37,744 bases of DNA from Lachnospiraceae bacterium (lineage in GTDB: Bacteria > Bacillota > Clostridia > Lachnospirales > Lachnospiraceae), in NCBI GenBank assembly GCA_016281085.1, contig JAEEHY010000175.1, positions 1 to 37,744 of the forward strand, in the 5' to 3' direction. The position numbers were made by a program, and so were the translations under genes. Position 1 is the first letter of the stretch. Every line of letters starts with the position of its first letter. Shown here piece by piece: positions 8,551 through 18,497 of the stretch. The notes beneath the pieces were generated by a model that saw only the letters and a list, made by a program, of their open reading frames with translations, was not told the DNA's origin and did not search any database.

Positions 8551-10803
8551 ATGGCAGTAATATCAGAAGACGAACAGATAATAAAAACCGAGTTCTCGGA
8601 GGTAATGAGGAAGTCATACATTGACTATGCCATGAGCGTTATTATTTCAAGAGCGCTTCCGGATGTACGTGACGGACTTAAGCCGGTCCAGAGACGTACC
8701 CTGTATGATATGTATGAACTTGGTATACGTTACGACAGACCTTACAGGAAGTCTGCACGTATCGTCGGTGATACAATGGGTAAGTATCACCCCCATGGCG
8801 ACAGTTCGATCTATGATGCGCTTGTGGTAATGGCGCAGGACTTCAAGAAGGGTATGACGCTGGTTGACGGTCATGGTAATTTCGGATCCATCGAAGGCGA
8901 CGGTGCTGCTGCAATGCGTTACACCGAAGCAAGGCTCGAGAAGGTCACACAGGAAACAATTCTTGCCGATCTTGATAAGGATGTTGTTGATTTTGTCCCC
9001 AATTTCGATGAAACCGAGAAGGAACCGGCAGTCCTTCCGGCCAAGATCCCCAATCTGCTGATAAACGGTACTGAAGGAATTGCGGTAGGTATGGCTACCA
9101 ATATGCCGCCTCACAACCTTGCCGAGGTTGTGGAAGGAGTTAAGGCGTACATTAAGAATCCCGATATAACGACTGCGGAACTGATGGAATATATTCCCGG
9201 TCCGGATTTCCCAACCGGCGGTATCGTTGTCAATAAGGATGAGCTGCTTGAAATATACGAGACCGGTGTCGGCAAGATCAAGATCCGCGGCAAGATTGAA
9301 TATGAAAAGGGCAAGGCCGGCAAGACCAGGCTTGTAATAACCGAGATCCCCTATACGATGATAGGAGCGAATATCAGCAAGTTCCTCACGGATATAGTGG
9401 CTCTGATAGATTCCAAGAAAACTAATGACATAGTGGATATTTCCAATCAGTCCAGCAAGGAGGGGATCCGTATTGTCCTTGAGCTTCGTAAGGATGCCGA
9501 TGTTGAGAACCTGAAGAACATGCTCCTTAAGAAAACAAAGCTTGAGGATACCTTCGGTGTCAATATGCTTGCGGTTGCTGACGGAAGGCCGGAAACACTC
9601 GGATTAAAGGATATAATAAGGCATCATGTTAATTTCCAGCGCGAGATAAGGACAAGGAAGTACAGAAATCTTCTGAATAAGGAACTTGACAAGAAGGAGA
9701 TACAGGAGGGTCTTATAAGGGCCTGCGATATCATAGATCTTATCATAGAGATACTCAGAGGATCGAAGGATGTTAAGATGGCCAAGGCCTGTCTTACATC
9801 AGGAAATACCGAGGGAATTAACTTTAAGTCACGCATCAGCAGGAAGATGGCGGAGCAGCTTGACTTTACAGACAGACAGGCTGAAGCAATACTTTCAATG
9901 AGATTGTATAAGCTCATAGGTCTTGAACTTGAGGCGTTGATCAAGGAGCATGAAGAGACTCTTAAGAATATTGAGGCATACAAGGATATAATCACCAATC
10001 CAAAGACCATGGACAGGCTCATTGTTAAGGAGCTTGACAGTTACAGGAAGGAGTACGGACGCGAACGCAGGACATCAATAGAAAATGCTGCAGCCGTAGT
10101 TTTTGAAGAGAAAAAGGTCGAGGAGACTGAGGTCGTATTTCTTATGGACCGTTTCGGATATGCCAGAACCATAGATACGTCTGTTTACGAGAAGAACAAA
10201 GAAACGGTCGATGAAGAGAATAAGTATGTATTCCATGTAATGAATACAGGACGTGTCTGCCTGTTTACCAATACGGGTATGCTGCACAGCATCAAGGTCG
10301 TGGATCTTCCGCACGGAAAGCTCAGGGATAAGGGCATACCGGTCGACAATGTCAGCAATTACAGTTCTGCCAATGAGATCATAGTATACGCCGGTGATCT
10401 CAAGGAGATAATCATGCAGAAGCTTTGCTTCGCGACAAAGAAATCAATGCTGAAGCATGTATACGGAACCGAATTTGATATCACGAAGCGTTCGGTAGCG
10501 GCAACGGGGCTTAACGAAGGCGATGAGGTGATAGCCGTGTTCCCGATAATAGATGAACGTAATATAGTACTTCGTACAAGGGACGGATACTTCCTCAAGT
10601 TTCCGCTTGATGAGATACCTCTTAAGAAAAAAGGAGCAGCGGGAGTCCGCGGCATGAAGCTGGTTGGCAATGATGAGGTTACCGATGTTTATCCGCTGAC
10701 CAACGGAGTTGAAGTGACTATCGATGTTAACGGAAAGAGGATAGAGCTCAACAAGCTAAAGCTCGCAAAGCGTGATGCAAAAGGAACCAAGGTAAGGACT
10801 TAG
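8551..10803 (+). CDS. Type IIA DNA topoisomerase subunit A (GyrA/ParC family)
   Basis: [49 protein letters not shown], active-site region [11 protein letters not shown]. No canonical GyrA box seen. Start set at MAVISEDEQ (RBS gggagtgg). Confidence 0.95.
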   Translation: MAVISEDEQIIKTEFSEVMRKSYIDYAMSVIISRALPDVRDGLKPVQRRTLYDMYELGIRYDRPYRKSARIVGDTMGKYHPHGDSSIYDALVVMAQDFKKGMTLVDGHGNFGSIEGDGAAAMRYTEARLEKVTQETILADLDKDVVDFVPNFDETEKEPAVLPAKIPNLLINGTEGIAVGMATNMPPHNLAEVVEGVKAYIKNPDITTAELMEYIPGPDFPTGGIVVNKDELLEIYETGVGKIKIRGKIEYEKGKAGKTRLVITEIPYTMIGANISKFLTDIVALIDSKKTNDIVDISNQSSKEGIRIVLELRKDADVENLKNMLLKKTKLEDTFGVNMLAVADGRPETLGLKDIIRHHVNFQREIRTRKYRNLLNKELDKKEIQEGLIRACDIIDLIIEILRGSKDVKMAKACLTSGNTEGINFKSRISRKMAEQLDFTDRQAEAILSMRLYKLIGLELEALIKEHEETLKNIEAYKDIITNPKTMDRLIVKELDSYRKEYGRERRTSIENAAAVVFEEKKVEETEVVFLMDRFGYARTIDTSVYEKNKETVDEENKYVFHVMNTGRVCLFTNTGMLHSIKVVDLPHGKLRDKGIPVDNVSNYSSANEIIVYAGDLKEIIMQKLCFATKKSMLKHVYGTEFDITKRSVAATGLNEGDEVIAVFPIIDERNIVLRTRDGYFLKFPLDEIPLKKKGAAGVRGMKLVGNDEVTDVYPLTNGVEVTIDVNGKRIELNKLKLAKRDAKGTKVRT

Positions 10804-10825
10804 GATATACGGATGGTGAGGTAGG

Positions 10826-11389
10826 ATGAGAGTAATAGCGGGTAGTGCCAGGAGGCTGCAGCTGAAAGCTCCTGCAGGTTATGATACGCGGCCGACGTCG
10901 GACAAGGTAAAGGAAACGCTGTTTAATATACTGATGCCGTATATTTACACGGATACTGTTTTTCTTGATCTGTACAGCGGAAGCGGAGCCATAGGGATCG
11001 AAGCCCTGAGCAGAGGTGCCGGTCGTGCCGTATTTGTTGAGAGAGGAAAGGATGCGCTTTCATGCATCAAAGAGAACCTTAATACGACACATTTCACGGA
11101 CAGGGCCAGGATAATGGCTTCGGACGTTCTGTCCGCCCTTCACAGGCTTGAAGGAAACGATAAATTTGATATTGTTTTTATGGATCCGCCCTATGGGAAC
11201 GGTTTTGAAAAGGCAGTGCTTGAATATCTGAGCACATCGGGACTTGTAAAAGACGATGCTCTTATAGTGATCGAAGCTTCGAATGATACCGACTTTGATT
11301 ATGTTTCTTCGTTGCCGTATGAGATCGTCAAATATAAGAAATATAAGAATAACTGTCACCTGTTTTTGAAATGTTTTAAGAAGAACTGA
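10826..11389 (+). CDS. rsmD: 16S rRNA (guanine(966)-N(2))-methyltransferase RsmD
   Basis: [16 protein letters not shown]...[42 protein letters not shown]. Confidence 0.96.
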   Translation: MRVIAGSARRLQLKAPAGYDTRPTSDKVKETLFNILMPYIYTDTVFLDLYSGSGAIGIEALSRGAGRAVFVERGKDALSCIKENLNTTHFTDRARIMASDVLSALHRLEGNDKFDIVFMDPPYGNGFEKAVLEYLSTSGLVKDDALIVIEASNDTDFDYVSSLPYEIVKYKKYKNNCHLFLKCFKKN

Positions 11390-11420
11390 AAATACAGAGT
11401 TTGAGAGATGGAGAGCGCAT

Positions 11421-11927
11421 ATGAAGAGAGCAGTATACCCCGGAAGCTTTGATCCCGTAACATACGGACATATTGATATCATAAAAAGAGCTGCTGAGAT
11501 ATTTGACTGTCTGGAAGTCAGTGTTTTGAACAACAAAGGTAAAACTCCGTTGTTTTCTGTTGATGAACGTGTTAGTATAATTAAAGAAGTGACAAAGGAT
11601 ATGCCCAATGTTACTGTCGGAAGCTACGACGGTCTGCTGGTTGATTACTGCAGGAAAAATGATGCGGGGGTTATAATAAGGGGACTTCGCGCGATCACGG
11701 ACTTTGAATATGAACTTCAGCTTGCACAGACCAACCGCAAGCTTGGTGAAAATGTAGATACTATCTTTCTGACGACAAGTCTTGAATATGCATATCTCAG
11801 CTCATCGACCGTTAAGGAGGTGGCCAGCTTTGGCGGCGATATAAGTAAGTTTGTACCGCCATTCATAGCTGACATGATATATAAAAAGTATGGAACAAGG
11901 AGTGAGGAGAGGATAAATGAGCAGTAA
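11421..11927 (+). CDS. coaD: Pantetheine-phosphate adenylyltransferase
   Basis: [48 protein letters not shown]. Confidence 0.97.
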   Translation: MKRAVYPGSFDPVTYGHIDIIKRAAEIFDCLEVSVLNNKGKTPLFSVDERVSIIKEVTKDMPNVTVGSYDGLLVDYCRKNDAGVIIRGLRAITDFEYELQLAQTNRKLGENVDTIFLTTSLEYAYLSSSTVKEVASFGGDISKFVPPFIADMIYKKYGTRSEERINEQ

Positions 11928-12555
11928 GATTGAACAGATAATTGATGAAATCGAGGATTTTATAAGCGGATGCAAGTTCCAGGCTTTCTCAGGCGCCAAT
12001 ATCATTGTGGACAAAGAGCATCTTGAAGAGCTTTTAAGGGAACTCAGGATGAAAACTCCCGATGAGATCAAGCGCTATCAGAAGATCATAAGTAATAAGG
12101 AAGCCATCTTAAATGATGCCAAGGAGAAGGCCGAGGCTATGATCAATGAAGCTCAGATACACACTGATCATATGGTAAATGAGCATGAGATCATGCAGCA
12201 GGCATATGCACAGGCAAACGAGGTTGTACAGCAGGCTGTTTCACAGGCACAGCAGATACTCGATACTGCGACCAATGATGCGAACGGCATACGGCAGTCT
12301 GCCATGAAATATACCGATGATATGCTGGCTGAACTGCAGGGAATAATAAAGACGGCAATAGGTGATGCCCAGTCGAAATACACGGGATTGCTGGAGCGTC
12401 TTAAGAACTGCGAGACGATAATAGATAAAAACAGGTCGGACCTGTATCCGCAGGTGGAGCTTGAAAAAGAGATCGCATCGATTGAGGGAACATCAAATAA
12501 GTCTAAGCTGTCTAAAACAGGCGGTATAAGTCTTGATATGCTGAATAATAAATAA
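11917..12555 (+). CDS. Coiled-coil protein, function unknown (ATPase/DivIVA-like annotation class)
   Basis: ORF overlaps the coaD 3' end. Long Ala/Gln-rich heptad region ([13 protein letters not shown]...[32 protein letters not shown]). Confidence 0.75.
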   Translation: MSSKIEQIIDEIEDFISGCKFQAFSGANIIVDKEHLEELLRELRMKTPDEIKRYQKIISNKEAILNDAKEKAEAMINEAQIHTDHMVNEHEIMQQAYAQANEVVQQAVSQAQQILDTATNDANGIRQSAMKYTDDMLAELQGIIKTAIGDAQSKYTGLLERLKNCETIIDKNRSDLYPQVELEKEIASIEGTSNKSKLSKTGGISLDMLNNK

Positions 12556-12557
12556 TG

Positions 12558-12700
12558 GTAACTATTCAGAACAGGCTCAAAATACTTCGTATTTTTCGCT
12601 GTTTTGGATTCATCCAATACATATATTTGTAAAACATGTCCCTTACATGCGAGCATGACGTGCCATGTTTTAAAATATATGTGCTGTTCTGAATAGTTAC
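12558..12700 (-). repeat. Dispersed ~143-bp MITE-like element, copy 3, flanked by 8-bp direct repeats
   Basis: GTAACTATTCAGAACAG ... CTGTTCTGAATAGTTAC, flanked by aaataatg at 12550-12557 and 12701-12708. Confidence 0.93.
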
Positions 12701-12740
12701 AAATAATGTAACTATTCTGTTTATTTTGGAAGTGCATCAT

Positions 12741-14201
12741 ATGAGTTTATTAAAGGATATAGAGCCGAAAAATGTATTTCGTTTTTTTGAAGAAATCTGT
12801 GCGATCCCGCATGGATCGGGAAACCTGGACGCAATAGCAGCTTACTGTGTTTCGTTTGCCAAAGACAGAAATCTTCAATATATTCATGATGAATTTAACA
12901 ATGTATTCATAAGTAAACCGGCAACCGAAGGCTGTGAAGACAGTGCTCCGTTATTGCTGCAGGGTCATCTTGATATGGTCTGTGAAAAGAACATGGATTC
13001 GGATGCAAGGTTTGATTTTGCGAAGGATCCGCTTAAGCTTGCAGTTATGGATGATTACGTGTATGCAAAGGGCACAACGCTTGGCGGGGATGACGGTATT
13101 GCCGTGGCCTACATGCTCGCGATCCTTGATGATGACAGCATCAGGCATCCGGCTCTGGAATGTCTGTTTACAGCCGATGAAGAAACGGGTATGAGCGGTA
13201 TGTCATCATTTGACTGCTCCGTTATCAAGTCCAAAAGAATGATCAATATTGACAATGAAACGGAAGGCGAGGTTCTGGCCAGTTCCGCAGGCGGGAGAAA
13301 GGTTAAATGTATGCTGCCCGTGAGATATCATGAGAGCAGCGGCCTTGCGTACGATATTGTCATATGCGGTCTGCTGGGAGGTCACAGCGGTTCCGAGATA
13401 GATAAATATCGCGGAAATGCCAATCTTCTCATGGGAAGGCTTCTCCATCATTTAAGAGGAAAGATCAATTACGAGCTTTATTATCTTAAAGGCGGTCTGC
13501 AGGATAATGCCATACCAAGAGAAGCCAAGGCATCCGTACTCATAGATGAAAAGGACTCGACAAGATTTGAGGATCTTATCACTGAGTTTGAGCTGAATAT
13601 TATAAGCGAATACAGAAAGATCGAAAATAATATCACCATATACAGTGAATGCAGGGGAACGATAAGTACAAGTGTACTCAGTCCCAAGACGCAGGAACGG
13701 GTCATCTTTCTTCTTATGACCATTCCCGACGGAATTGAAAAGATGTGTCCCGAGGCCCAGAGCGTGGTCCAGACATCTTCAAATGCAGGGATAGTCCGGT
13801 TAAGAGAAGCATATTTCGAGGTTATAATCAGTATAAGAAGTTCAATTTCCTCGGAGAAACGCGCTTTGAGTGATAAGATCCAGTATCTTACAGAGACTAT
13901 CGGCGGGGAATTTGTCGTTGAATCGGATTATCCGGCATGGGAATACAGGGAACGCTCAAGGCTGAGAGATCTGGTGAGCTCCTGCTATATGGAATTGTAT
14001 GACCGTCATCCGAAGATCACTTCCATTCATGCGGGTCTTGAATGCGGTATTATATTTGATAAGGTCAAGGGGATCGATATTGTTTCCTTCGGACCTCAGA
14101 TAGAGGATATTCATACACCCAAGGAGAAGCTCAGTATAAGCTCGACAGAGCGTACATGGCGGCTGTTGTTAAAAATATTGGAGAAATGTATTGATGAGTG
14201 A
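12741..14201 (+). CDS. pepD: Aminoacyl-histidine dipeptidase / M20C family peptidase (PepD-like)
   Basis: MSLLKDIEPKNVFRFFEEICAIPHGSGNLDAIAAY, LLQGHLDMVCEKN, TLGGDDGIAVAYMLAILDD, LFTADEETGMSG, HAGLECGI. Confidence 0.9.
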   Translation: MSLLKDIEPKNVFRFFEEICAIPHGSGNLDAIAAYCVSFAKDRNLQYIHDEFNNVFISKPATEGCEDSAPLLLQGHLDMVCEKNMDSDARFDFAKDPLKLAVMDDYVYAKGTTLGGDDGIAVAYMLAILDDDSIRHPALECLFTADEETGMSGMSSFDCSVIKSKRMINIDNETEGEVLASSAGGRKVKCMLPVRYHESSGLAYDIVICGLLGGHSGSEIDKYRGNANLLMGRLLHHLRGKINYELYYLKGGLQDNAIPREAKASVLIDEKDSTRFEDLITEFELNIISEYRKIENNITIYSECRGTISTSVLSPKTQERVIFLLMTIPDGIEKMCPEAQSVVQTSSNAGIVRLREAYFEVIISIRSSISSEKRALSDKIQYLTETIGGEFVVESDYPAWEYRERSRLRDLVSSCYMELYDRHPKITSIHAGLECGIIFDKVKGIDIVSFGPQIEDIHTPKEKLSISSTERTWRLLLKILEKCIDE

Positions 14202-14916
14202 GTTGATAAGGCTTGACAGATATGTTTCAGAGTGCGGTGTTTTGAGCCGCAAGCAGGCAGTACCGGCAATTAAGGCCGGAAGAGTCACTGTTGATGGTGA
14301 AGTTGTAACTGTTCCCGGTTTCAAGATAAGTGAAGATGCCGGGGTGACTTTGGATGGTAATGAACTTTCCTACAGCAGATATTCGTACTATATGCTTTAT
14401 AAACCCGCGGGATGTGTAAGTGCGGTAAAGGACAAGCTCAGTGATACTGTTATAGGATATCTTAAGGATGTGAAAACAACCGGACTGTTTCCGGTGGGAC
14501 GTCTTGACAAGGATACTGAAGGTCTTCTTCTTATCACAAATGATGGTCAGCTGTGTCATGATCTTATATCACCGGGGAAGCATGTTGAGAAGACTTATTA
14601 TGTTGTTGCTGACATAAGCCTTCCCGACAATGCGGCTGACGAATTTGAAAGGGGTATTGATATCGGTGATGATGAAATATGCCTTCCGGCGGTTCTTAAG
14701 CCTTCGGCTCTTATTGACGGTTATGAAGGTCATGCTTATGAACTGACCATAACCGAGGGACGTTTCCATCAGATCAAACGAATGTTTTACAGATATGGTG
14801 CCAGGGTAGTCTATCTTAAACGTCTGTCGGTAGGAGGCGTTAAGCTGGATGAAGCATTAAAGCCCGGTGAATTCCGCAGGCTGAACGAAGAGGAGCTCAG
14901 GCTGCTGGGCAAATGA
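14194..14916 (+). CDS. Pseudouridine synthase, RsuA/RluB/E/F family
   Basis: S4-like N-terminus RLDRYVSECGVLSRKQAVPAIKAGRVTVDG; FPVGRLDKDTEGLLLITNDG; ITEGRFHQIKRMF. Confidence 0.92.
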   Translation: MSELIRLDRYVSECGVLSRKQAVPAIKAGRVTVDGEVVTVPGFKISEDAGVTLDGNELSYSRYSYYMLYKPAGCVSAVKDKLSDTVIGYLKDVKTTGLFPVGRLDKDTEGLLLITNDGQLCHDLISPGKHVEKTYYVVADISLPDNAADEFERGIDIGDDEICLPAVLKPSALIDGYEGHAYELTITEGRFHQIKRMFYRYGARVVYLKRLSVGGVKLDEALKPGEFRRLNEEELRLLGK

Positions 14917-14937
14917 TATATAGGGCGTGAACTTTTT

Positions 14938-15522
14938 ATGAAAAAAAACAAAGGTGAATGGGGTTATGTGAATTACCAGCGTAAGAGAGTTATGCTCATT
15001 ACGCTGGTTCTCTATATTTGTGCGATAGGTATTTATCTGTTCGGATATTACACGACACATACCACAAAAAACATATGGACAATAATAGCCATACTCAGTA
15101 TTCTTCCGGCAAGCAAAAGCATGGTAAATCTTATTATGTTCATGCGGTTTAAATCTTTAAAAACAGAAATATTCGATTACTATTCTTCGGCGATAAAGGA
15201 TATTCCGGCAATCTATGAGGCCCCTTTCACAACATATGAGAAAACATATTTCGTGGATGTTCTGACGTGCAGAAGCAATACGGTGACGGTATGCTATCTG
15301 GGTAAGCCTTCCGGGAAAGGCGATCATGAAAAGGATATGAAGGGCTTAAAGGAACATCTTTTAAATGTTCTTAAGAACGACGGCTTCAGGGAGTGTACGG
15401 TTAAGCTCTATGATGATCCGGATGCATTTATAAGGCGTATCAATGAAATCAACTCAAATCTGAAGTCGGAGGATGTATCCGAAAGTCCGATGCTGAATAC
15501 CCTGAGAGCCGTAATACTCTGA
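14938..15522 (+). CDS. Hypothetical membrane protein with two predicted N-terminal TM segments
   Basis: Uninterrupted ORF between two pseudouridine synthase genes. Hydrophobic segments VMLITLVLYICAIGIYLFGYY and IWTIIAILSILPASKSMVNLI. Confidence 0.7.
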   Translation: MKKNKGEWGYVNYQRKRVMLITLVLYICAIGIYLFGYYTTHTTKNIWTIIAILSILPASKSMVNLIMFMRFKSLKTEIFDYYSSAIKDIPAIYEAPFTTYEKTYFVDVLTCRSNTVTVCYLGKPSGKGDHEKDMKGLKEHLLNVLKNDGFRECTVKLYDDPDAFIRRINEINSNLKSEDVSESPMLNTLRAVIL

Positions 15523-15585
15523 TCTGATGAAAAGTATATAGCCGCATAAAAGCAGAGAAACATCAAATCATGGGAGTCAGAACAA

Positions 15586-16599
15586 ATGAGGGAATTCGTG
15601 ATATCAAAGGATGAGCAGGGAGTAAGGCTTGATAAACAGCTTCTGAAGATACTGAATAATTCCGGTTCCGGTTTTATCTACAGGATGTTAAGGAAAAAAA
15701 ACATCACCTTAAATGATGCCAGAGCTTCGGGTAGTGAAAGACTTAAGAGCGGCGATGTTATAAAGATATATTTTTCCGAGGATACATTTAACAGGCTGTC
15801 ATCGAAAAGGGTATCGGAAGAGATACAGGGCTACAGCCTGCCGGCAAAGAAATATGAAACAGAAAAGCTCATCATTTACGAAGATGACAATTTTATGATA
15901 TTAAACAAGCCATCCGGACTTCTTTCTCAAAAGGCAGGAAAGGATGACTTTTCTTTAAATGAACTGTGCATTGGATATCTTATGGATAAGGGTCTTTTAA
16001 GCAGTGAATCTCTGCTTATGTTCAAGCCTTCGGTTTGTAACAGACTTGACCGTAATACATCCGGGATCGTTATATTTGCCTGTAATTATGCTGCTGCCAG
16101 AACAATAAATGAAGCACTTTATCAAAGAACAATACATAAATACTATTTATGTATCGTAAAGGGAGCCATAAAGAAGGAAGGCTCAAAGAAAGGTTTTCTG
16201 ATAAAGGATGAAAAAACCAATTCCGTTGTGATCGATGAAAAGAACGGAGGCGAAGGCAGGCAGATAGAAACGGCGTACAGACCTCTTGTATATAATAATG
16301 ACAATACACTTCTTGAAGTGGAATTGATCACAGGCCGGTCACACCAGATAAGAGCACAAATGGCTTCCATCGGACATCCGCTTCTTGGTGATAACAAGTA
16401 CGGAGATAAGGTTCTGAACAGGAAATATCATGATGTATTACAAGGGACTTCGCAGCTTCTTCATGCATATAAGCTTGTAATACCGGAGGATGCCGAAGGC
16501 GTGCTTAAAGAAGTGGCAGGTACAGTCTTTAAGGCTCCGTTACCGCCGGAGTTCATAAATATGTGTGATCGTCTTGGACTTAAATACGATGCGGAGTGA
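15586..16599 (+). CDS. Pseudouridine synthase, RluA family (RluC/D-like)
   Basis: S4-like N-terminus VRLDKQLLKIL; NKPSGLLSQKAG; VCNRLDRNTSGIVIFA; LITGRSHQIRAQMASIGHPLLGDNKYG. Confidence 0.93.
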   Translation: MREFVISKDEQGVRLDKQLLKILNNSGSGFIYRMLRKKNITLNDARASGSERLKSGDVIKIYFSEDTFNRLSSKRVSEEIQGYSLPAKKYETEKLIIYEDDNFMILNKPSGLLSQKAGKDDFSLNELCIGYLMDKGLLSSESLLMFKPSVCNRLDRNTSGIVIFACNYAAARTINEALYQRTIHKYYLCIVKGAIKKEGSKKGFLIKDEKTNSVVIDEKNGGEGRQIETAYRPLVYNNDNTLLEVELITGRSHQIRAQMASIGHPLLGDNKYGDKVLNRKYHDVLQGTSQLLHAYKLVIPEDAEGVLKEVAGTVFKAPLPPEFINMCDRLGLKYDAE

Positions 16600-16664
16600 G
16601 ATTTGCCATATCCAAAGTACGTTTTTGAACATTGACTCATCATAGAATAAGGAGACCTTAGATC

Positions 16665-17198
16665 ATGCCCACATGGAACAGCAGGGGCCTCAGAGGGTCT
16701 ACTCTTGAGGATCTTATAAACAGAACAAATGACAAATACAGGGATAACAGGCTGGGATTAATACAGAAGATACCCACACCGATAACTCCGATCAATATCG
16801 ATAAGGCAAATAAACAGATAACACTTGCGTATTTCGATCAGAAAAGTACCGTCGATTATATCGGAGTCGTACAGGGTATACCGGTGTGTTTCGATGCAAA
16901 GGAATGTGCAAAAGAAACGTTTGCACTTGCCAATATACATGAGCATCAGGTTGCGTTCATGAATGAATTCGAAGAACAGGGAGGCATAGCCTTTTTCCTT
17001 GTGTATTTTTCTTCTTTGGATATATTTTATTATCTGAAGCTTTCGAAGCTGATGGAATTCTGGAACCGCATGTTGGAGGGAGGAAGGAAGAGCTTTAGGT
17101 ATGAGGAATTGGACGAAGCATATATTATAAAACACAAGCATGGTGTCATGGTGCCTTATTTCGATCTTTTGAATAAGGATCTGCAGGAAAGAGATTAG
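16665..17198 (+). CDS. recU: Holliday junction resolvase RecU-like
   Basis: WNSRGLRGSTLEDLINRTNDKY, STVDYIGVVQGIPVCFDAKECAKETFALANIHEHQVAFMNEFEEQGGIAFFLVYF matches the RecU catalytic fold motifs. Confidence 0.88.
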   Translation: MPTWNSRGLRGSTLEDLINRTNDKYRDNRLGLIQKIPTPITPINIDKANKQITLAYFDQKSTVDYIGVVQGIPVCFDAKECAKETFALANIHEHQVAFMNEFEEQGGIAFFLVYFSSLDIFYYLKLSKLMEFWNRMLEGGRKSFRYEELDEAYIIKHKHGVMVPYFDLLNKDLQERD

Positions 17199-17201
17199 GA
17201 C

Positions 17202-17230
17202 TTGACACGGGACAGGTATTTTAATATAAT
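17202..17230 (+). promoter_or_regulatory. Consensus sigma-A promoter of the his operon
   Basis: TTGACA (17202-17207), N17, TATAAT (17225-17230): perfect hexamers and perfect spacing. Confidence 0.88.
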
Positions 17231-17232
17231 TT

Positions 17233-17252
17233 CGTGGTAATTCATTACCACG
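17233..17252 (+). promoter_or_regulatory. Candidate operator palindrome over the his transcription start region
   Basis: cgtggtaattcattaccacg: 9-bp perfect arms, beginning 3 bp after the -10 hexamer. Confidence 0.65.
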
Positions 17253-17282
17253 TTATCACACTAAAGTAAGGACGGATTAACA

Positions 17283-18464
17283 ATGCAGAAAAAACTGATC
17301 CACACTCCCGAGGGCGTACGGGATATCTACGGAGATGAATTCAGGCATAAGCTGCTCATACAGAGGAGGCTGAATGACCTTATCAACAGATACGGTTATG
17401 AGGATATACAGACACCGAGCTTTGAATTTTTCGATATTTTTTCCGGTAACATAGGAACAATACCGTCAAAGGAGCTGTATAAGTTCTTTGACAAGGAAGG
17501 GAATACTCTTGCCCTGCGTCCCGATTTCACTCCGTCGATCGCAAGGGCGGCCGCCAAGTATTTTGCAGAGGAAACGCTTCCTATACGTTTCTGTTATACA
17601 GGCAGCACATTTAACAATGCTTCGGATTATCAGGGAAGGCTTAAGGAAAGTACGGAGATAGGTGCCGAGCTCATAAATGACGGAAGTGTTGATGCCGATG
17701 TCGAAGTTATTCTTATGACAACAGAGGCGCTTAAGCTTGCGGGTCTGAATGATTTTCAGATCAGTATAGGCAACCTTGAGTTCTTTAAGGGCCTGTGTGC
17801 CGAGCATGGTATAGATGAAGACAATGAGCTGATGCTGCGCGAAATGATAAATGACAAGAACCATTTCGGAACACTTGATATACTGGATTCACTTGAGCTT
17901 AAGGATAATGTAAAGGAGATATTCGGACGTATGCCTTTGCTTTTCGGAGGTATCGATGTTCTTAACGAGGCTTCAAGCTATGTTACCAATGAGCGTTCGC
18001 GTGCCGCCATCAGCCGTTTGGAGGCTATATACGACCGTCTTAGGATAAACGGCTGTGAGAAGTATGTTTCCTTCGATCTTGGTATGCTCAGCAAGTACAA
18101 TTATTATACCGGCATCATTTTCAGAGCATACACATACGGGAGCGGAGATGCTATAATAAAAGGTGGTCGTTATGACAATCTGCTCAGCGAGTTCGGAAAA
18201 GAAGCTCCCGCCGTGGGCTTCTGTATCCAGCTTGACCAGCTTATGTCAGTGCTTAACAGACAGAAGATAACGGCTGAGGAAACAGGGAGAGAGAGCTTCC
18301 TGATAATATATGATGAGAGCTCATATCCCGGGGCCTATGAGGAGGCTGACAGGCTCAGGAAAGGAAACGGTACGGTCGTCCTTATGAGCGAGGAAACACT
18401 GGGCGGAAGGGATATAGGCACCTACGCAGAAAACCGCAGATTAAAGATAATGGATTTAAGATAA
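17283..18464 (+). CDS. hisZ: ATP phosphoribosyltransferase regulatory subunit HisZ
   Basis: HisRS-like core: TPEGVRDIYGDEF, ALRPDFTPSIARAAA, KYNYYTGIIFRAYTYGSGDAIIKGGRYDNLL; followed by short-form hisG. Confidence 0.95.
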   Translation: MQKKLIHTPEGVRDIYGDEFRHKLLIQRRLNDLINRYGYEDIQTPSFEFFDIFSGNIGTIPSKELYKFFDKEGNTLALRPDFTPSIARAAAKYFAEETLPIRFCYTGSTFNNASDYQGRLKESTEIGAELINDGSVDADVEVILMTTEALKLAGLNDFQISIGNLEFFKGLCAEHGIDEDNELMLREMINDKNHFGTLDILDSLELKDNVKEIFGRMPLLFGGIDVLNEASSYVTNERSRAAISRLEAIYDRLRINGCEKYVSFDLGMLSKYNYYTGIIFRAYTYGSGDAIIKGGRYDNLLSEFGKEAPAVGFCIQLDQLMSVLNRQKITAEETGRESFLIIYDESSYPGAYEEADRLRKGNGTVVLMSEETLGGRDIGTYAENRRLKIMDLR

Positions 18465-18497
18465 AGACCAAAATGGTCTGACAGATAAAGGGGCATT

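Noticed and set aside
7727-8617. 296-aa minus-strand ORF
   Set aside because: Lies antisense to the topoisomerase B gene. The translation has no recognisable motif and looks like a shadow of codon bias.
18465-18479. agacca-aaa-tggtct hairpin between hisZ and hisG
   Set aside because: Short stem with no T-run; not a supported terminator and may be chance.
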